NCBI GenBank assembly: GCA_002733415.1
Contig: NVVR01000004.1
Coordinates: forward strand, 62,001 to 126,000
Reading direction: 5' to 3'
Source: Kordia sp.
Lineage (GTDB): Bacteria > Bacteroidota > Bacteroidia > Flavobacteriales > Flavobacteriaceae
Length of the DNA stretch: 64,000 nt
The stretch's first letter is position 1. The number at the start of each line of letters is the position of its first letter. The position numbers and the translations under genes are program-made. Positions 25,509 through 35,238 of this stretch are shown in pieces. The notes below the pieces were generated by a model that was given only the letters and a program-made list of their open reading frames with translations, did not search any database and was not told the origin of the DNA.

Positions 25509-28088
25509 CTAATTTCTAAAAACCAATTCATCCTCAAATGCATCTAAAAGTATAGCGCTATTTGTTGTAATTTTACCAGATAGAATTTCTTTAGACAATT
25601 TATTAAGAACCAGCTTTTGTATTACTCTTTTCACTGGCCGTGCTCCAAATTGTGGATCGTATCCTTTATCTGCTAATAGTTTAATAGCTTCTTCAGTAGC
25701 GTCTAAAGTAATTTGCTGTTCACCAACTAGTTTTTTAATCCAGTTTAATTGTAGATGCACAATTTTTTCAATTTCTGATTTACCTAACGGAGTAAACAAT
25801 ACAATATCGTCTATTCGGTTAATGAATTCCGGACGTACGGTTTGTTTTAATAATCCGAGCACCTCAATTTTTGCAGCTTCTATTGCTGTGTCCATATTAG
25901 GAATTGCTGTAAATTTATCCTCGATAATTTCACTTCCTATATTGGAAGTCATTATAATTATCGTGTTTTTAAAATCAGCAACACGTCCTTTGTTATCGGT
26001 TAATCTTCCCTCGTCTAAAACTTGAAGAAGAATATTAAAAGTGTCAGGATGTGCTTTTTCAATTTCATCTAATAAAACAACTGAGTAGGGACTTTGTCGT
26101 ACCGCTTCGGTTAATTGGCCACCTTCATCATAGCCTACATATCCAGGAGGAGCACCTACCAATCTACTAACAGAATGTTTTTCTTGATACTCACTCATGT
26201 CAATCCTAGTCATGGCATTTTCATCATCAAATAGGTATTGAGCAAGTGCTTTAGCCAGTTCTGTTTTTCCAACACCTGTAGTACCAAGGAATAAGAAGGT
26301 TCCAATTGGTTTTTTAGGGTCTTGTAAGCCGGCTCTTGAACGACGAATGGCATCTGAAACAGCTTCAATTGCTTCGTTTTGTCCAACCACTCGTTTGTGT
26401 AACTCAGTTTCTAACTGTAATAATTTTTCTCGTTCTGATTGGAGCATTTTTGTAACAGGAATTCCAGTCCATTTAGCTACAATTTCTGCAATATCATCAG
26501 TAGTGACCTCTTCCTTTATTAAAGCATTTTCCTGCTGTTTTTCTAAAGTCAATTTTAATAAATTCAGTTTTTCTTGAGTGTCTTTAATTTTACCGTATCG
26601 TAGTTCTGCAACAGTACCGTAGTCGCCATCTCTTTCCGCTCTTTCGGCTTCTAATTTATAATTTTCAATAGCTTCTTTTGCTTCTTGCACCTCATCTACA
26701 ATGGCTTTTTCACTTTCCCATTTTGCATTAATGACATTGCGTTTATCTTTTAAATTGGCTAATTCATGATGTAATGCTTTTAATTTTACTTTATCATTTT
26801 CGCGTTTAATAGCTTCAACTTCAATTTCTAGTTGCATTATTTTTCTATCAAAGGCGTCTAGCTCTTCTGGCTTAGAATTCATTTCCATGCGTAATTTTGA
26901 AGCAGCTTCGTCAATTAAATCAATGGCTTTATCTGGTAAAAAACGATTGGTGATATAGCGTTGTGATAATTTTACTGCAGCTATTATTGCCTCATCTTTT
27001 ATTTGTACTTTATGATGTGCTTCATACTTTTCTTTAATACCTCTTAAAATGGAAATTGCACTTTCGGTATCTGGTTCATCGACTATAATCTTTTGAAAGC
27101 GACGTTCTAAAGCTTTGTCTTTCTCAAAATGTTTCTGGTACTCATCTAAGGTGGTTGCGCCTATAGCTCTTAGTTCACCTCTTGCCAATGCTGGTTTCAA
27201 AATGTTAGCGGCATCCATAGCACCTTGTCCGCCACCAGCGCCTACCAAGGTGTGTATTTCATCAATAAATAGTACAATATCACCATCTGAAGTGGTTACT
27301 TCCTTAATAACAGCCTTCAATCGTTCTTCAAATTCTCCCTTAAATTTAGCGCCGGCAATCAATGCCCCCATATCTAAAGAGAAAATAACTTTGTCTTTTA
27401 GATTATCGGGTACATCTCCTTGAATAATCCTGTGTGCTAATCCTTCTGCAATGGCCGTTTTTCCAACACCTGGTTCACCAACTAATATTGGATTGTTTTT
27501 TGTGCGTCTCGATAATATTTGAAGAATTCGTCGTATTTCTTCATCACGACCTATAACGGGATCTAATTTTCCAGTTTCAGCTAATTCATTAAGGTTGAGT
27601 GCGTATTTATTCAAGGAGTTGTAGGTTTCTTCTGCAGACTGTGATGTTACTCGTTCTCCTTTTCTTAATTCAATAATAGCACTTTCTAATGCTTTAAGTG
27701 TAACGCCTTGATCTTTTAAAATTTGTGCTACTTTACTTTTTGATTTGAAAATAGCAATGATTATATGTTCAATAGACACGAATTCATCATCCATTTTTTT
27801 AGCAATGATTGACGCGTCGTTTAAAGTACTTGTTGTTATTCTGGATAATTGAACTGAACTATCAGTTACCTTGGAATAACTTTTAAGTTGACTATCTAAT
27901 AACTGCTCAAACAATTGAATATTTACATTCAATTTCTTTAATAAATAAGGAACGACATTTTCATCAGTAGTTAAAATAGACTTAAAAATGTGTTCGTTTT
28001 GTATTTCCTGATGTTCATTCTCTTGTGCAATCAATTGTGCTTGTTGAATGACTTCTTGTGATTTTATAGTGTAATTATTGAAATTCAT
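25509..28088 (-). CDS. clpB: ClpB disaggregating chaperone
   Basis: ClpB is the Hsp104-type AAA+ ring that rescues aggregated proteins with DnaK. The 859-residue length fits. Domains in order: N-terminal Clp repeat (about 1-145), NBD1 with Walker A GEPGVGKT (about 203-210) and [14 protein letters not shown], the coiled-coil middle domain (about 405-520) that distinguishes ClpB from ClpA/C, NBD2 with Walker A GTTGVGKT (about 600) and [13 protein letters not shown], and pore loops [12 protein letters not shown] and GYVGYDEGG. The IGF/L loop for ClpP is absent, as expected. An inverted repeat lies just upstream. Confidence 0.97.
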   Translation of the reverse strand: MNFNNYTIKSQEVIQQAQLIAQENEHQEIQNEHIFKSILTTDENVVPYLLKKLNVNIQLFEQLLDSQLKSYSKVTDSSVQLSRITTSTLNDASIIAKKMDDEFVSIEHIIIAIFKSKSKVAQILKDQGVTLKALESAIIELRKGERVTSQSAEETYNSLNKYALNLNELAETGKLDPVIGRDEEIRRILQILSRRTKNNPILVGEPGVGKTAIAEGLAHRIIQGDVPDNLKDKVIFSLDMGALIAGAKFKGEFEERLKAVIKEVTTSDGDIVLFIDEIHTLVGAGGGQGAMDAANILKPALARGELRAIGATTLDEYQKHFEKDKALERRFQKIIVDEPDTESAISILRGIKEKYEAHHKVQIKDEAIIAAVKLSQRYITNRFLPDKAIDLIDEAASKLRMEMNSKPEELDAFDRKIMQLEIEVEAIKRENDKVKLKALHHELANLKDKRNVINAKWESEKAIVDEVQEAKEAIENYKLEAERAERDGDYGTVAELRYGKIKDTQEKLNLLKLTLEKQQENALIKEEVTTDDIAEIVAKWTGIPVTKMLQSEREKLLQLETELHKRVVGQNEAIEAVSDAIRRSRAGLQDPKKPIGTFLFLGTTGVGKTELAKALAQYLFDDENAMTRIDMSEYQEKHSVSRLVGAPPGYVGYDEGGQLTEAVRQSPYSVVLLDEIEKAHPDTFNILLQVLDEGRLTDNKGRVADFKNTIIIMTSNIGSEIIEDKFTAIPNMDTAIEAAKIEVLGLLKQTVRPEFINRIDDIVLFTPLGKSEIEKIVHLQLNWIKKLVGEQQITLDATEEAIKLLADKGYDPQFGARPVKRVIQKLVLNKLSKEILSGKITTNSAILLDAFEDELVFRN

Positions 28089-28103
28089 TGTAATTATATT
28101 TAT

Positions 28104-28170
28104 TTCTCGAAAATATTTTCAACTAAGGGTATATATTATTTATACCTAGTTCATGTTACTTTTTCGAGAA
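28104..28170. promoter_or_regulatory. 10-bp inverted repeat TTCTCGAAAA / TTTTCGAGAA upstream of clpB
   Basis: The two arms at 28104-28113 and 28161-28170 are exact reverse complements, 47 bases apart, in the divergent region starting 15 bases before the clpB start. They could be two half-operators for a heat-shock repressor or a looping protein. No known consensus was recognised. Confidence 0.35.
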
Positions 28171-28294
28171 CTTGTTTTATGTTATAAGTTTATCAAGGAT
28201 TAGTCCAAAGGGAAAAGCAGTCATTTTGACCTGTTTAACCGAAATTTTTAATGACTATTTGACGTTAAGTCGTTGTAAAAACAACTAACATTTA

Positions 28295-28323
28295 TTGAGA
28301 TATAAATTAATAGTTTAACTTTG
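28295..28323 (+). promoter_or_regulatory. Bacteroidota-type promoter for the tail-collar gene
   Basis: TTG at 28295-28297 and TAACTTTG at 28316-28323 with an 18-base spacer fit TTG / TAnnTTTG. The ATG is 27 bases after the -7 box. Confidence 0.65.
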
Positions 28324-28349
28324 TGGTTCTAACTAATATAATTTAAAGG

Positions 28350-28937
28350 ATGAAAAAAAAATTACACAAATTAACATTAATAATCGGCTTATTATTTAGC
28401 GGATTAGTAAGTGCCCAGGACCCTTTTATTGGTGAAATAAAAATGTTTGGGGGGAATTTTGCACCTCAAGGTTACGCGCTATGTAATGGACAGTTACTTG
28501 CTATTGCACAAAATACAGCATTATTTTCTCTTTTGGGAACTACCTACGGTGGAGATGGACAAACTACATTTGCCTTACCTGATCTAAGAGGTAGAGTACC
28601 TATTCATGCAGGTACAGGTATTGGTTTAACACCAAGGAACTTAGGTTCAACGGGAGGTTCAGAAACCAATACATTAACAATAGGTCAAATGCCGGCTCAT
28701 AATCATACGGTAAATGTTGTTACTGCAAATGGAAATCAAATAAATCCATCAGGTAACATGCTTGCAAATTCAGGGCTTTTTGATACAGATTTTTCAGATG
28801 CCGCATCACCAAATGCAACATTGAATTCAGCAACAGTTAATGACTCAGGTAGTAATCAGTCAGTTAACAATGTGCAACCATACACAACGATTAATTATAT
28901 AATAGCATTAATTGGGATATATCCTTCTCAAAATTAA
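28350..28937 (+). CDS. Exported phage tail-collar domain protein
   Basis: The 195-residue protein has a clear signal peptide (cleavage near LVSAQ, residue 22). The rest is the tail-collar fold seen in phage tail fibres and in the microcystin-dependent protein family: FIGEIKMFGGNFAPQGYALC, NTALFSLLGTTYGGDGQTTFALPDLRGRVP and QPYTTINYIIALIGIYPSQN at the end. The family role in bacteria is unclear; adhesion or surface display is possible. It is followed after 12 bases by a T9SS cargo gene, so the pair is probably one transcript. No other phage genes are near. Confidence 0.88.
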   Translation: MKKKLHKLTLIIGLLFSGLVSAQDPFIGEIKMFGGNFAPQGYALCNGQLLAIAQNTALFSLLGTTYGGDGQTTFALPDLRGRVPIHAGTGIGLTPRNLGSTGGSETNTLTIGQMPAHNHTVNVVTANGNQINPSGNMLANSGLFDTDFSDAASPNATLNSATVNDSGSNQSVNNVQPYTTINYIIALIGIYPSQN

Positions 28938-28949
28938 TACATAAGAATC

Positions 28950-29636
28950 ATGATGAAAAAAATATTATTATTAATTTTTATGTGCATTTGTCAATATAGT
29001 ATTGGGCAAGTGCAATATGCAGGATGTTCAGCAGCTATACCGGGGCCTTATCCTTATACATTAACTTTATCAGGAACAGTAGATGATGGAGGAATTATAC
29101 GTAATACTTATACAAGTGCTTTACCTGGGTCTTCGTGTGGTGCAGGTGTATGCGCTTTTAGAATAAATTGGAGTTTAGCTAACACTAGATGGGAAATTAC
29201 ATTAAGTACTGATGGAGGAGCTACTTTTCCAGCTCCTCAAATATTATATTATAATGTTGCTGCTTCAGAACCAAATCCCCCTAGTATAAACTTAGGTCTT
29301 TGGGTAGATAACCTTGGAGGAGGTTGCGGAGGTGATGGAAGTATAGCAATACTTACGGGTGATGTGCAAGATCAGGTTTTAAGTATAACAGAAGCAAATG
29401 TTTTAGCTAAGGAAATTATAATATATCCTAACCCTGTTAGTAATGTATTGAATATAAAATCTTTGAAACATGTAATTAAAGAGGTTACAATTTACTCTAT
29501 TTTAGGAAAAAGAATAAATCATATAGTTTCTAACTTTAGTCATATTAATGTGTCTTCATTATCGAAAGGTATGTATTTAGTTCAAATTGAAACTACTGAT
29601 GGAGTTATCCTTAATAAAAAGTTACTAGTTAATTAA
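28950..29636 (+). CDS. T9SS cargo protein, small
   Basis: The 228-residue protein has a signal peptide (ending near SIGQ), a ~120-residue beta-rich domain with four or more cysteines (CSAAIPGPYPYTLTLSG, GSSCGAGVCAFRINW, GGGCGGDGS) that may form disulfides, and a type A T9SS C-terminal domain (EIIIYPNPVSNVLNIKS to the end). The central domain resembles no family I can name. It lies 12 bases after the tail-collar gene, with its own terminator after it, so the two probably work together at the cell surface. Confidence 0.8.
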   Translation: MMKKILLLIFMCICQYSIGQVQYAGCSAAIPGPYPYTLTLSGTVDDGGIIRNTYTSALPGSSCGAGVCAFRINWSLANTRWEITLSTDGGATFPAPQILYYNVAASEPNPPSINLGLWVDNLGGGCGGDGSIAILTGDVQDQVLSITEANVLAKEIIIYPNPVSNVLNIKSLKHVIKEVTIYSILGKRINHIVSNFSHINVSSLSKGMYLVQIETTDGVILNKKLLVN

Positions 29637-29662
29637 TATATTTTAACTAGTATTTTAATATT

Positions 29663-29698
29663 AATGGTCTTATTTTTAAATAAGACCATTTTTTTTGT
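29663..29698 (+). terminator. Terminator after the small T9SS cargo gene
   Basis: Hairpin AATGGTCTTA / TAAGACCATT with a run of T after it. It also shows that the long upstream start of the next frame is not real. Confidence 0.85.
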
Positions 29699-29765
29699 TA
29701 TTTCATTAACAGTTTTATGTAAGTATTCTGCTTATTTTTGCACTAAAAGAAAAGATAAAGTATAT

Positions 29766-30155
29766 ATGGGGTTACTTAATAAAATATTTGGTGGGTCTAC
29801 TGAGGGGAAAGAAGAAAAGGTATTGCCTTGGCTTTTTTTAACTTCAGAGAGTCAGTTGGAGGAAATAAAAAGTAAATCTTTTGAGAGAACTCAAGTGATA
29901 TTTAAACATTCTACTCGATGTAGTATAAGTAGTATTTCAATGAATAAATTCGTTAAAAACTATAACATACCTCAAGAAGATGCTGATTTGTATTATTTAG
30001 ATTTATTGAATTACAGGTCAGTTTCTGATGAAGTAGGACATGCCTTTCAAGTGATGCATCAATCGCCACAAGTTATAGTTGTAAAAAATGGTGAAGCAGT
30101 TTATAACGCTTCTCATTACGCAATACAAACGGATAAAATTCTGGAATTGATTTAA
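29766..30155 (+). CDS. ytxJ: Bacilliredoxin-like YtxJ protein
   Basis: The protein begins at MGLLNKIFGG and has 129 residues. It carries the YtxJ thioredoxin-like fold with a single active-site Cys in HSTRCSISSISMNKF, and cis-Pro in HQSPQVIVVKNGEAVY. YtxJ is linked to bacillithiol-type redox systems, as monothiol bacilliredoxin, and reduces mixed disulfides. I chose 29766 over an upstream ATG at 29664 because the latter lies inside the terminator of the previous gene and adds an unrelated hydrophobic stretch. A TATTTTTG at 29733-29740 could be its -7 box. Confidence 0.85.
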   Translation: MGLLNKIFGGSTEGKEEKVLPWLFLTSESQLEEIKSKSFERTQVIFKHSTRCSISSISMNKFVKNYNIPQEDADLYYLDLLNYRSVSDEVGHAFQVMHQSPQVIVVKNGEAVYNASHYAIQTDKILELI

Positions 30156-30190
30156 TTTCCCTCAAAGAATTAAAATATTTTTATAATAAC

Positions 30191-30216
30191 AAAAGCGACC
30201 TAATTAGGTCGCTTTT
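30191..30216. terminator. Bidirectional terminator after ytxJ
   Basis: Perfect hairpin AAAAGCGACC / GGTCGCTTTT with a TAATTA loop between the convergent ytxJ and plug-domain genes. Confidence 0.85.
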
Positions 30217-30225
30217 AATTAAATT

Positions 30226-32616
30226 CTAGTTTAAAGTGAAATTATAAGTTTTATATATAAAATCACCGTGATTATTTATCCCATTTATAATCAATTTAAT
30301 ATCTTTTATTTCTCCTGTATGTATTTTTAAATAATTGGATGTATTTGGTTTTACCATAAATTCAGGAATCCAATCTAAAGAACTATAATATAATTTAGAT
30401 AATGAGCTTCCATAATTAAGAATATTATTTTCAAATTTTTCAGATGCAATACTAAAACCAAATTCTGTTTCGCTGGTTTTAATGTTTGGGTTTTTATACT
30501 TTTTTGTATTCGAAATATCACCATATTTAAATGTTAACTCAATAACACCACCATCAGCATTTAATCCATAACCTGCTCCAGAAGCATTTACATGAACAGT
30601 TTCTATTTCAGAAACATCCATATATTTTAATGATTCAGCACTTTCTAATTTATGGTTATTTAGATATATAGAAAAATAATTTTTCCCTAATAATGATCTT
30701 GGCCCTCTGGTAGATTTTATTACTGGTACTCCGAAGCTACTCATTGTAACTCTAACACCTGGTAAAGTATTTATATAATCTAATACGCTTGAGCCTCTAT
30801 TTTGCTCTTGGTCTATTTTGTAAGCTTTCATAAAAGTGTTTGCCATTACGTTTGGGTCTGGTTGATTCTTTTCTTGGCTATTATCATGTTCCAGGGTAAC
30901 TTCTTCCAAAATGGTTGTACCATTGGGAATAGGAAAGTATTTTGAATTCTCTTTATTTGTGTTGTTTGACTCTTTATTGTATAATTGATTTGGAGTTTGT
31001 TTAAGCACAGTACTAGGCCTATATTCTTCATTTTTATATATATAAAAACTTGCTTTAATTATTTTTCCTTTTTTATTAAGTAATCCAAGCTTATATTTTG
31101 TAGGGTGTTGTAATAATAAATTGTTAAATGAAAAGGATTTGCTGTAATCAATACTGGTTGTCAATAATAGATTGTTTTCTCTAGAGGATAGTAAAATTCT
31201 GCATCCTGCTAATTCTTTTAGATTTGTATTTACAACTCCATTTAGTCTTTTTCCACTTTCATGTGTATTTGCCTTTTTTTTATGAGGTAGGATAGGAGGT
31301 GTTAGTGTTGAATAGGTTTGAATTAATAAATCTTTATTTAATGAATCTAATTCAACATCAAGTAAATTAGTTGGATTATAGGTTATGTTACTTAGGTAGG
31401 GGGTTGTTAAAAAAGACGATAAAATATTAGAGCTGTTATTATAAGCTTTTGTTGATGATGGTAGTACAGAAATACTAATGTTGCTAATTTTATTGGTGTC
31501 TAAAGTATTTAAATTTAAAGTAACGGAATCTTTTGATCTATGAATTTGATTAATTTTCAAGTCAATAATTTTGTTCCTTTCCCAGTAAAAAGAACGTTGA
31601 GCAATTGGTGTGTTGAGTTGGTTAAAAATTGTAATTGTATTTACGCCATTGTATAAATCATCAATTGAATAATTGATAATGTAATTTTGATTTTTTTTAT
31701 TCAATTTAATTGGAGTAACAGATTTTCTAAATGCTTTTCTATGGTGTATAGCATAAATAGTGTTTCCATTCTCAAGTTCAATTGTATTCAGGTTTGTTTT
31801 TAACATAAAACTTAGAGTCCCTGGTTTCTTTTGAAAGAGTTTATTTATAACTATTCCTTTGTTTTGTACCACTGGAAGGGGGAAGTTTTTTTTATTTCCA
31901 TTTATAATTATTTTAGCAGTATAACTTTTGTTCTTTATTGGATATAATTTAAATGTACCAACACCTAAATCATTTGTTTTAAAAATAGATACTACTTTTT
32001 GTGTATCGTCTTCAATTATTTCACCCTGGATGCTAGTTGGAATATTATGCTTTTTAGTAGAAACTACAATATTGTTTAATGTTTGAGCTAGGAATACATG
32101 ACCTTCGGGAAAAAACTGAATATCGATTAGGTTATCTGTTATTTTAGTATTGTGATTCTTATTATCAGAAAACTCTTCAGAGGGATTCAAAATTTCTACA
32201 GTAAAAAAGTTTTTCTTAACAAAATTTTGACTCCAAAGTGTCTCTAATTGAATATAATATTTTCCTGAGCTAATATTTTCATCAATATTTATCTCTCCAT
32301 GTGTTACTCCATTTTCAACATAAAATAAATGAGATGAAATTAATTTATTTTTTGAATTATATAAATTAGCGTAGATATTAGTCGTTTCTATAAATGGAGT
32401 GTTTGTAAGATCATCAACAATATAGGCTTTGAACCATATTTTTTCTCCAGTAAAATAGGTTGTTTTGTTAGTGTGCAAGAAAAACTTTTCTTGTTTTAAA
32501 CTATTAAAATATACTTTCTCTTTTGAGAGTGAAACAAAAGAGGGGTTAATCTTATTTTGGCTGTAAACAAGTGAAGTTAAAAATAAAAGGATAATTAAAA
32601 TTGATGAATTTTTCAT
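30226..32616 (-). CDS. Exported MG2-like protein with TonB-plug domain, paralogue 2
   Basis: The 796-residue protein has a signal peptide (ending near LVYSQ). The N-terminal half has the macroglobulin-like motif EKFFLHTNKTTYFTGEKIWFKAY (in two stretches: EKFFLHTNKTTYFTGE and KIWFKAY), repeated beta domains (about 45-590), and a TonB-receptor plug-like segment (about 610-700: LPGVRVTMSSFGVPVIKSTRG, GAGYGLNADGGVIELT, split here). No beta barrel follows, only ~90 more residues. It may cap or scaffold an outer-membrane receptor. It is 73 bases after a close paralogue, so they look like a tandem duplication. Function unknown. Confidence 0.8.
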   Translation of the reverse strand: MKNSSILIILLFLTSLVYSQNKINPSFVSLSKEKVYFNSLKQEKFFLHTNKTTYFTGEKIWFKAYIVDDLTNTPFIETTNIYANLYNSKNKLISSHLFYVENGVTHGEINIDENISSGKYYIQLETLWSQNFVKKNFFTVEILNPSEEFSDNKNHNTKITDNLIDIQFFPEGHVFLAQTLNNIVVSTKKHNIPTSIQGEIIEDDTQKVVSIFKTNDLGVGTFKLYPIKNKSYTAKIIINGNKKNFPLPVVQNKGIVINKLFQKKPGTLSFMLKTNLNTIELENGNTIYAIHHRKAFRKSVTPIKLNKKNQNYIINYSIDDLYNGVNTITIFNQLNTPIAQRSFYWERNKIIDLKINQIHRSKDSVTLNLNTLDTNKISNISISVLPSSTKAYNNSSNILSSFLTTPYLSNITYNPTNLLDVELDSLNKDLLIQTYSTLTPPILPHKKKANTHESGKRLNGVVNTNLKELAGCRILLSSRENNLLLTTSIDYSKSFSFNNLLLQHPTKYKLGLLNKKGKIIKASFYIYKNEEYRPSTVLKQTPNQLYNKESNNTNKENSKYFPIPNGTTILEEVTLEHDNSQEKNQPDPNVMANTFMKAYKIDQEQNRGSSVLDYINTLPGVRVTMSSFGVPVIKSTRGPRSLLGKNYFSIYLNNHKLESAESLKYMDVSEIETVHVNASGAGYGLNADGGVIELTFKYGDISNTKKYKNPNIKTSETEFGFSIASEKFENNILNYGSSLSKLYYSSLDWIPEFMVKPNTSNYLKIHTGEIKDIKLIINGINNHGDFIYKTYNFTLN

Positions 32617-32689
32617 AAAGCTAGTTTTATATTTTTTTATAAAATATTAAGACTACTTAATATTTTATAAAATTTTTAATGTATTTATG

Positions 32690-35137
32690 TTAATTAGTAA
32701 TGTAAAGAATTTGATGTGTAATGTCCCCTTTGTTATTCATTCCGTTGATAATTAGCTTGATGTTTTTAAAACCTTTAGTATCAAATTTAAGTTGATTAGC
32801 GGTGTTTGGTTTTATGATGATATTAGGAAACCAATTTATAGTATTATAAAATGAATTGAATTTTTGATTTATAAAATTTAATTCAAATCCTTCGTAATTC
32901 ACCTCATTAAAACTAAAGCCAAATTCTGTATCGCAAAGGATATTATTTAACTCACCTGTATTTTTTATAGACTTAATATCCCCTCCCCTTTTAGTGTTTA
33001 TAAAAATAACTCCATTAGTTCCTCTTAGTCCAAAACCTGCGCCGGAGGCGTTTAATTTTATGTCCTCAACATCATTAGCTTTTATATCTGATAATACTGA
33101 AATATCTGACAGGGGCATTCCGTTTAAAATCACTTTGACATTTTCTGCATCATTAGCTGCGTAAAAAGTCTTAGGACCTCTCGTTGATTTAATAACAGGC
33201 TCCCCTTGTGCGTATAAACTAACATCTACGCCTGCTAAACCATTGATGAGTTCAAGAACATTACTGTCTCCTTTATCAATGTTCTTATGTATATCTATGC
33301 TTTTAGTGAAACTACCTCCTAAAACCTTAGGGTTAGGCAGTAAATCCTTGAGATCACTTGTTTCTTTCTTTGTATTTATAACGACTTCATCTAATTGATT
33401 GTCATTAGTTATACTAATGCTCTTGGAGAGGTTAATGTTTTCTATTGCTACTTTATTTTCTGCAATAGAGGGCACATTATATTTTAAAATACCATCAGCT
33501 TTATATTTTGTATATTTTTTGGAGACATTAAAACTTGATTTAATTACCTCACCTGTATTAGATATTAATGCTAATTTATATTTTGTAGGATGTTTTAATA
33601 GTAAGTTATTGAACTCAAATGTTCTATTTTTAATTTCGGATACAACAAGTAAGTTATTGGTTTTAGAAGAGAGCATTACTTTATAAGTAGCTAAACTAGT
33701 AATGTTTGAATTAACACTTCCTTTGATTGAGACCCCATTTTCAGGACTAAATTTTAGAATTGATTTTTTTTGAGGCTTTTCATTTGGATAGGTTTGTAAT
33801 AAAACATTTATATCGTTTTTGCTCACATCATTATTAAATATTTTTGAGTCGATAGGGGTATTGCGATTAATATAAGGACTTATTAAAAAGCTATTTATGA
33901 TATTATTCGAGTTTGAATTCATTTTTGTTTCAGTAGGAAGGACTGAAATACTTAAATTAGATTCAATATACTTATTTAGCATATTTATATTTAACGTTAT
34001 CGAATCATTTGTTTTATTGACAGTAGTTATTTCTAAATCAATTTGCTTGTTTTCTTTGTTGTAATAAAAGGTCCTAGATGATATAGGAATGTTTTTCTCA
34101 TCAAATATTGTAATAGTATTTACGCCATTAAATAAGTTACCTTCCTCTAATTCAAAGTTGTAGTTATGATATTGTTGATCAACATTTATTGGAAGTACAG
34201 ATTTTAAATAATTTTTTCGGTGTATTGCTACAAAAATTGTTTGGTTTACTTTTTCTTGTATTGTTAATTTATTTGATTTTATGCAAAACGGTATTGCATT
34301 TTTATTTAGATGTTTTCTTTTTTGTTGTATAATAAAACCTTTTTGTTTTGCTTTTGGGATTAAAACCTGTTTCTTTATTCCATTAACCTCTATGAATGCT
34401 GTATAGTTTCTTTTTGGGTGATAAATTAATTTAAATACACCAATACCATTAATGGTATCACGAATTGTGGCTACTTCTCTTAGAGTTACATTATCAATAA
34501 TTTTCCCTTTAATAGTTATAGAGTCTGTATTAGTGATATTAGTCTTAAATAGGATTAAATTTTCTGCGCCTTCCAAGAGCACATTACTTTCTGGGAAAAA
34601 TTGTATGTTTAAATCATTTTTTGATTTAGTTTCATGCTTTTCAACAAATGTTTTAGAAATGTTACTTTCAGAAGATAAAACTTTAATTTGTGTAATGTTT
34701 AAATTCTTGAAGTTTTTATTCCACTGTGTTGTTAATTCAATATAATACTTACCAGCTATTGTGTTTTCAGGAAGTTTAATACTTCCACTTGTAATGCCGT
34801 TCTCGACAAAAAATAATTGATTATTAATTAACTTCTTTTCTGAATTATATAGGTTTACATGAAGGTTTGTTGTTTTATAATATGGAGTGTCTTCAATATC
34901 ATATACAACATAAGCTTTAAACCAAATATGCTCTCCAGGAAAATAGACTGTTTTATTTGTATGTAAAAAATATTTTTCTTGTAGTGAGTTGTTTAAATAG
35001 TTGTTTTCTTTAATAAAATCATCAGTAACATTTTCTTGACTATAGGAATTCAATTGAATAAATAAAAGTATTAAGATAGGTAATATGCGCGTTTTTAAAG
35101 TATACTTATGTATACTTGTTTTTTTAAATTTAATCAT
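32690..35137 (-). CDS. Exported MG2-like protein with TonB-plug domain, paralogue 1
   Basis: The 815-residue paralogue of the previous gene shares the same layout: a signal peptide (near LNSYSQ), the block EKYFLHTNKTVYFPGEHIWF, a PENTIAGKYYIELTTQW repeat domain, the LLKHPTKYKLALIS block, and a plug-like segment (about 625-720: NGLAGVDVSLYAQGEPVIK, GAGFGLRGTNGVIFINTKRG). It again ends without a barrel. The two paralogues share many blocks yet differ clearly in sequence, so the duplication is old. It is transcribed first in a likely two-gene operon. Related proteins are common in Bacteroidota, but no function is known to me. Confidence 0.8.
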   Translation of the reverse strand: MIKFKKTSIHKYTLKTRILPILILLFIQLNSYSQENVTDDFIKENNYLNNSLQEKYFLHTNKTVYFPGEHIWFKAYVVYDIEDTPYYKTTNLHVNLYNSEKKLINNQLFFVENGITSGSIKLPENTIAGKYYIELTTQWNKNFKNLNITQIKVLSSESNISKTFVEKHETKSKNDLNIQFFPESNVLLEGAENLILFKTNITNTDSITIKGKIIDNVTLREVATIRDTINGIGVFKLIYHPKRNYTAFIEVNGIKKQVLIPKAKQKGFIIQQKRKHLNKNAIPFCIKSNKLTIQEKVNQTIFVAIHRKNYLKSVLPINVDQQYHNYNFELEEGNLFNGVNTITIFDEKNIPISSRTFYYNKENKQIDLEITTVNKTNDSITLNINMLNKYIESNLSISVLPTETKMNSNSNNIINSFLISPYINRNTPIDSKIFNNDVSKNDINVLLQTYPNEKPQKKSILKFSPENGVSIKGSVNSNITSLATYKVMLSSKTNNLLVVSEIKNRTFEFNNLLLKHPTKYKLALISNTGEVIKSSFNVSKKYTKYKADGILKYNVPSIAENKVAIENINLSKSISITNDNQLDEVVINTKKETSDLKDLLPNPKVLGGSFTKSIDIHKNIDKGDSNVLELINGLAGVDVSLYAQGEPVIKSTRGPKTFYAANDAENVKVILNGMPLSDISVLSDIKANDVEDIKLNASGAGFGLRGTNGVIFINTKRGGDIKSIKNTGELNNILCDTEFGFSFNEVNYEGFELNFINQKFNSFYNTINWFPNIIIKPNTANQLKFDTKGFKNIKLIINGMNNKGDITHQILYITN

Positions 35138-35238
35138 AGTTAGTTAGAATTGATAATGCTTAGATATCTATTATTACATTAACTGTTACCTATCAAACAC
35201 AGCACCACACTATCGCTTTTATTATTGTATTTTATCAG

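Noticed and set aside
28350-28937. Part of a prophage
   Set aside because: The tail-collar protein has a Sec signal peptide and no integrase, capsid, terminase or other tail genes are near.
29664-29765. Longer N-terminus for ytxJ
   Set aside because: The upstream ATG lies in the terminator of the previous gene and encodes an unrelated hydrophobic segment.
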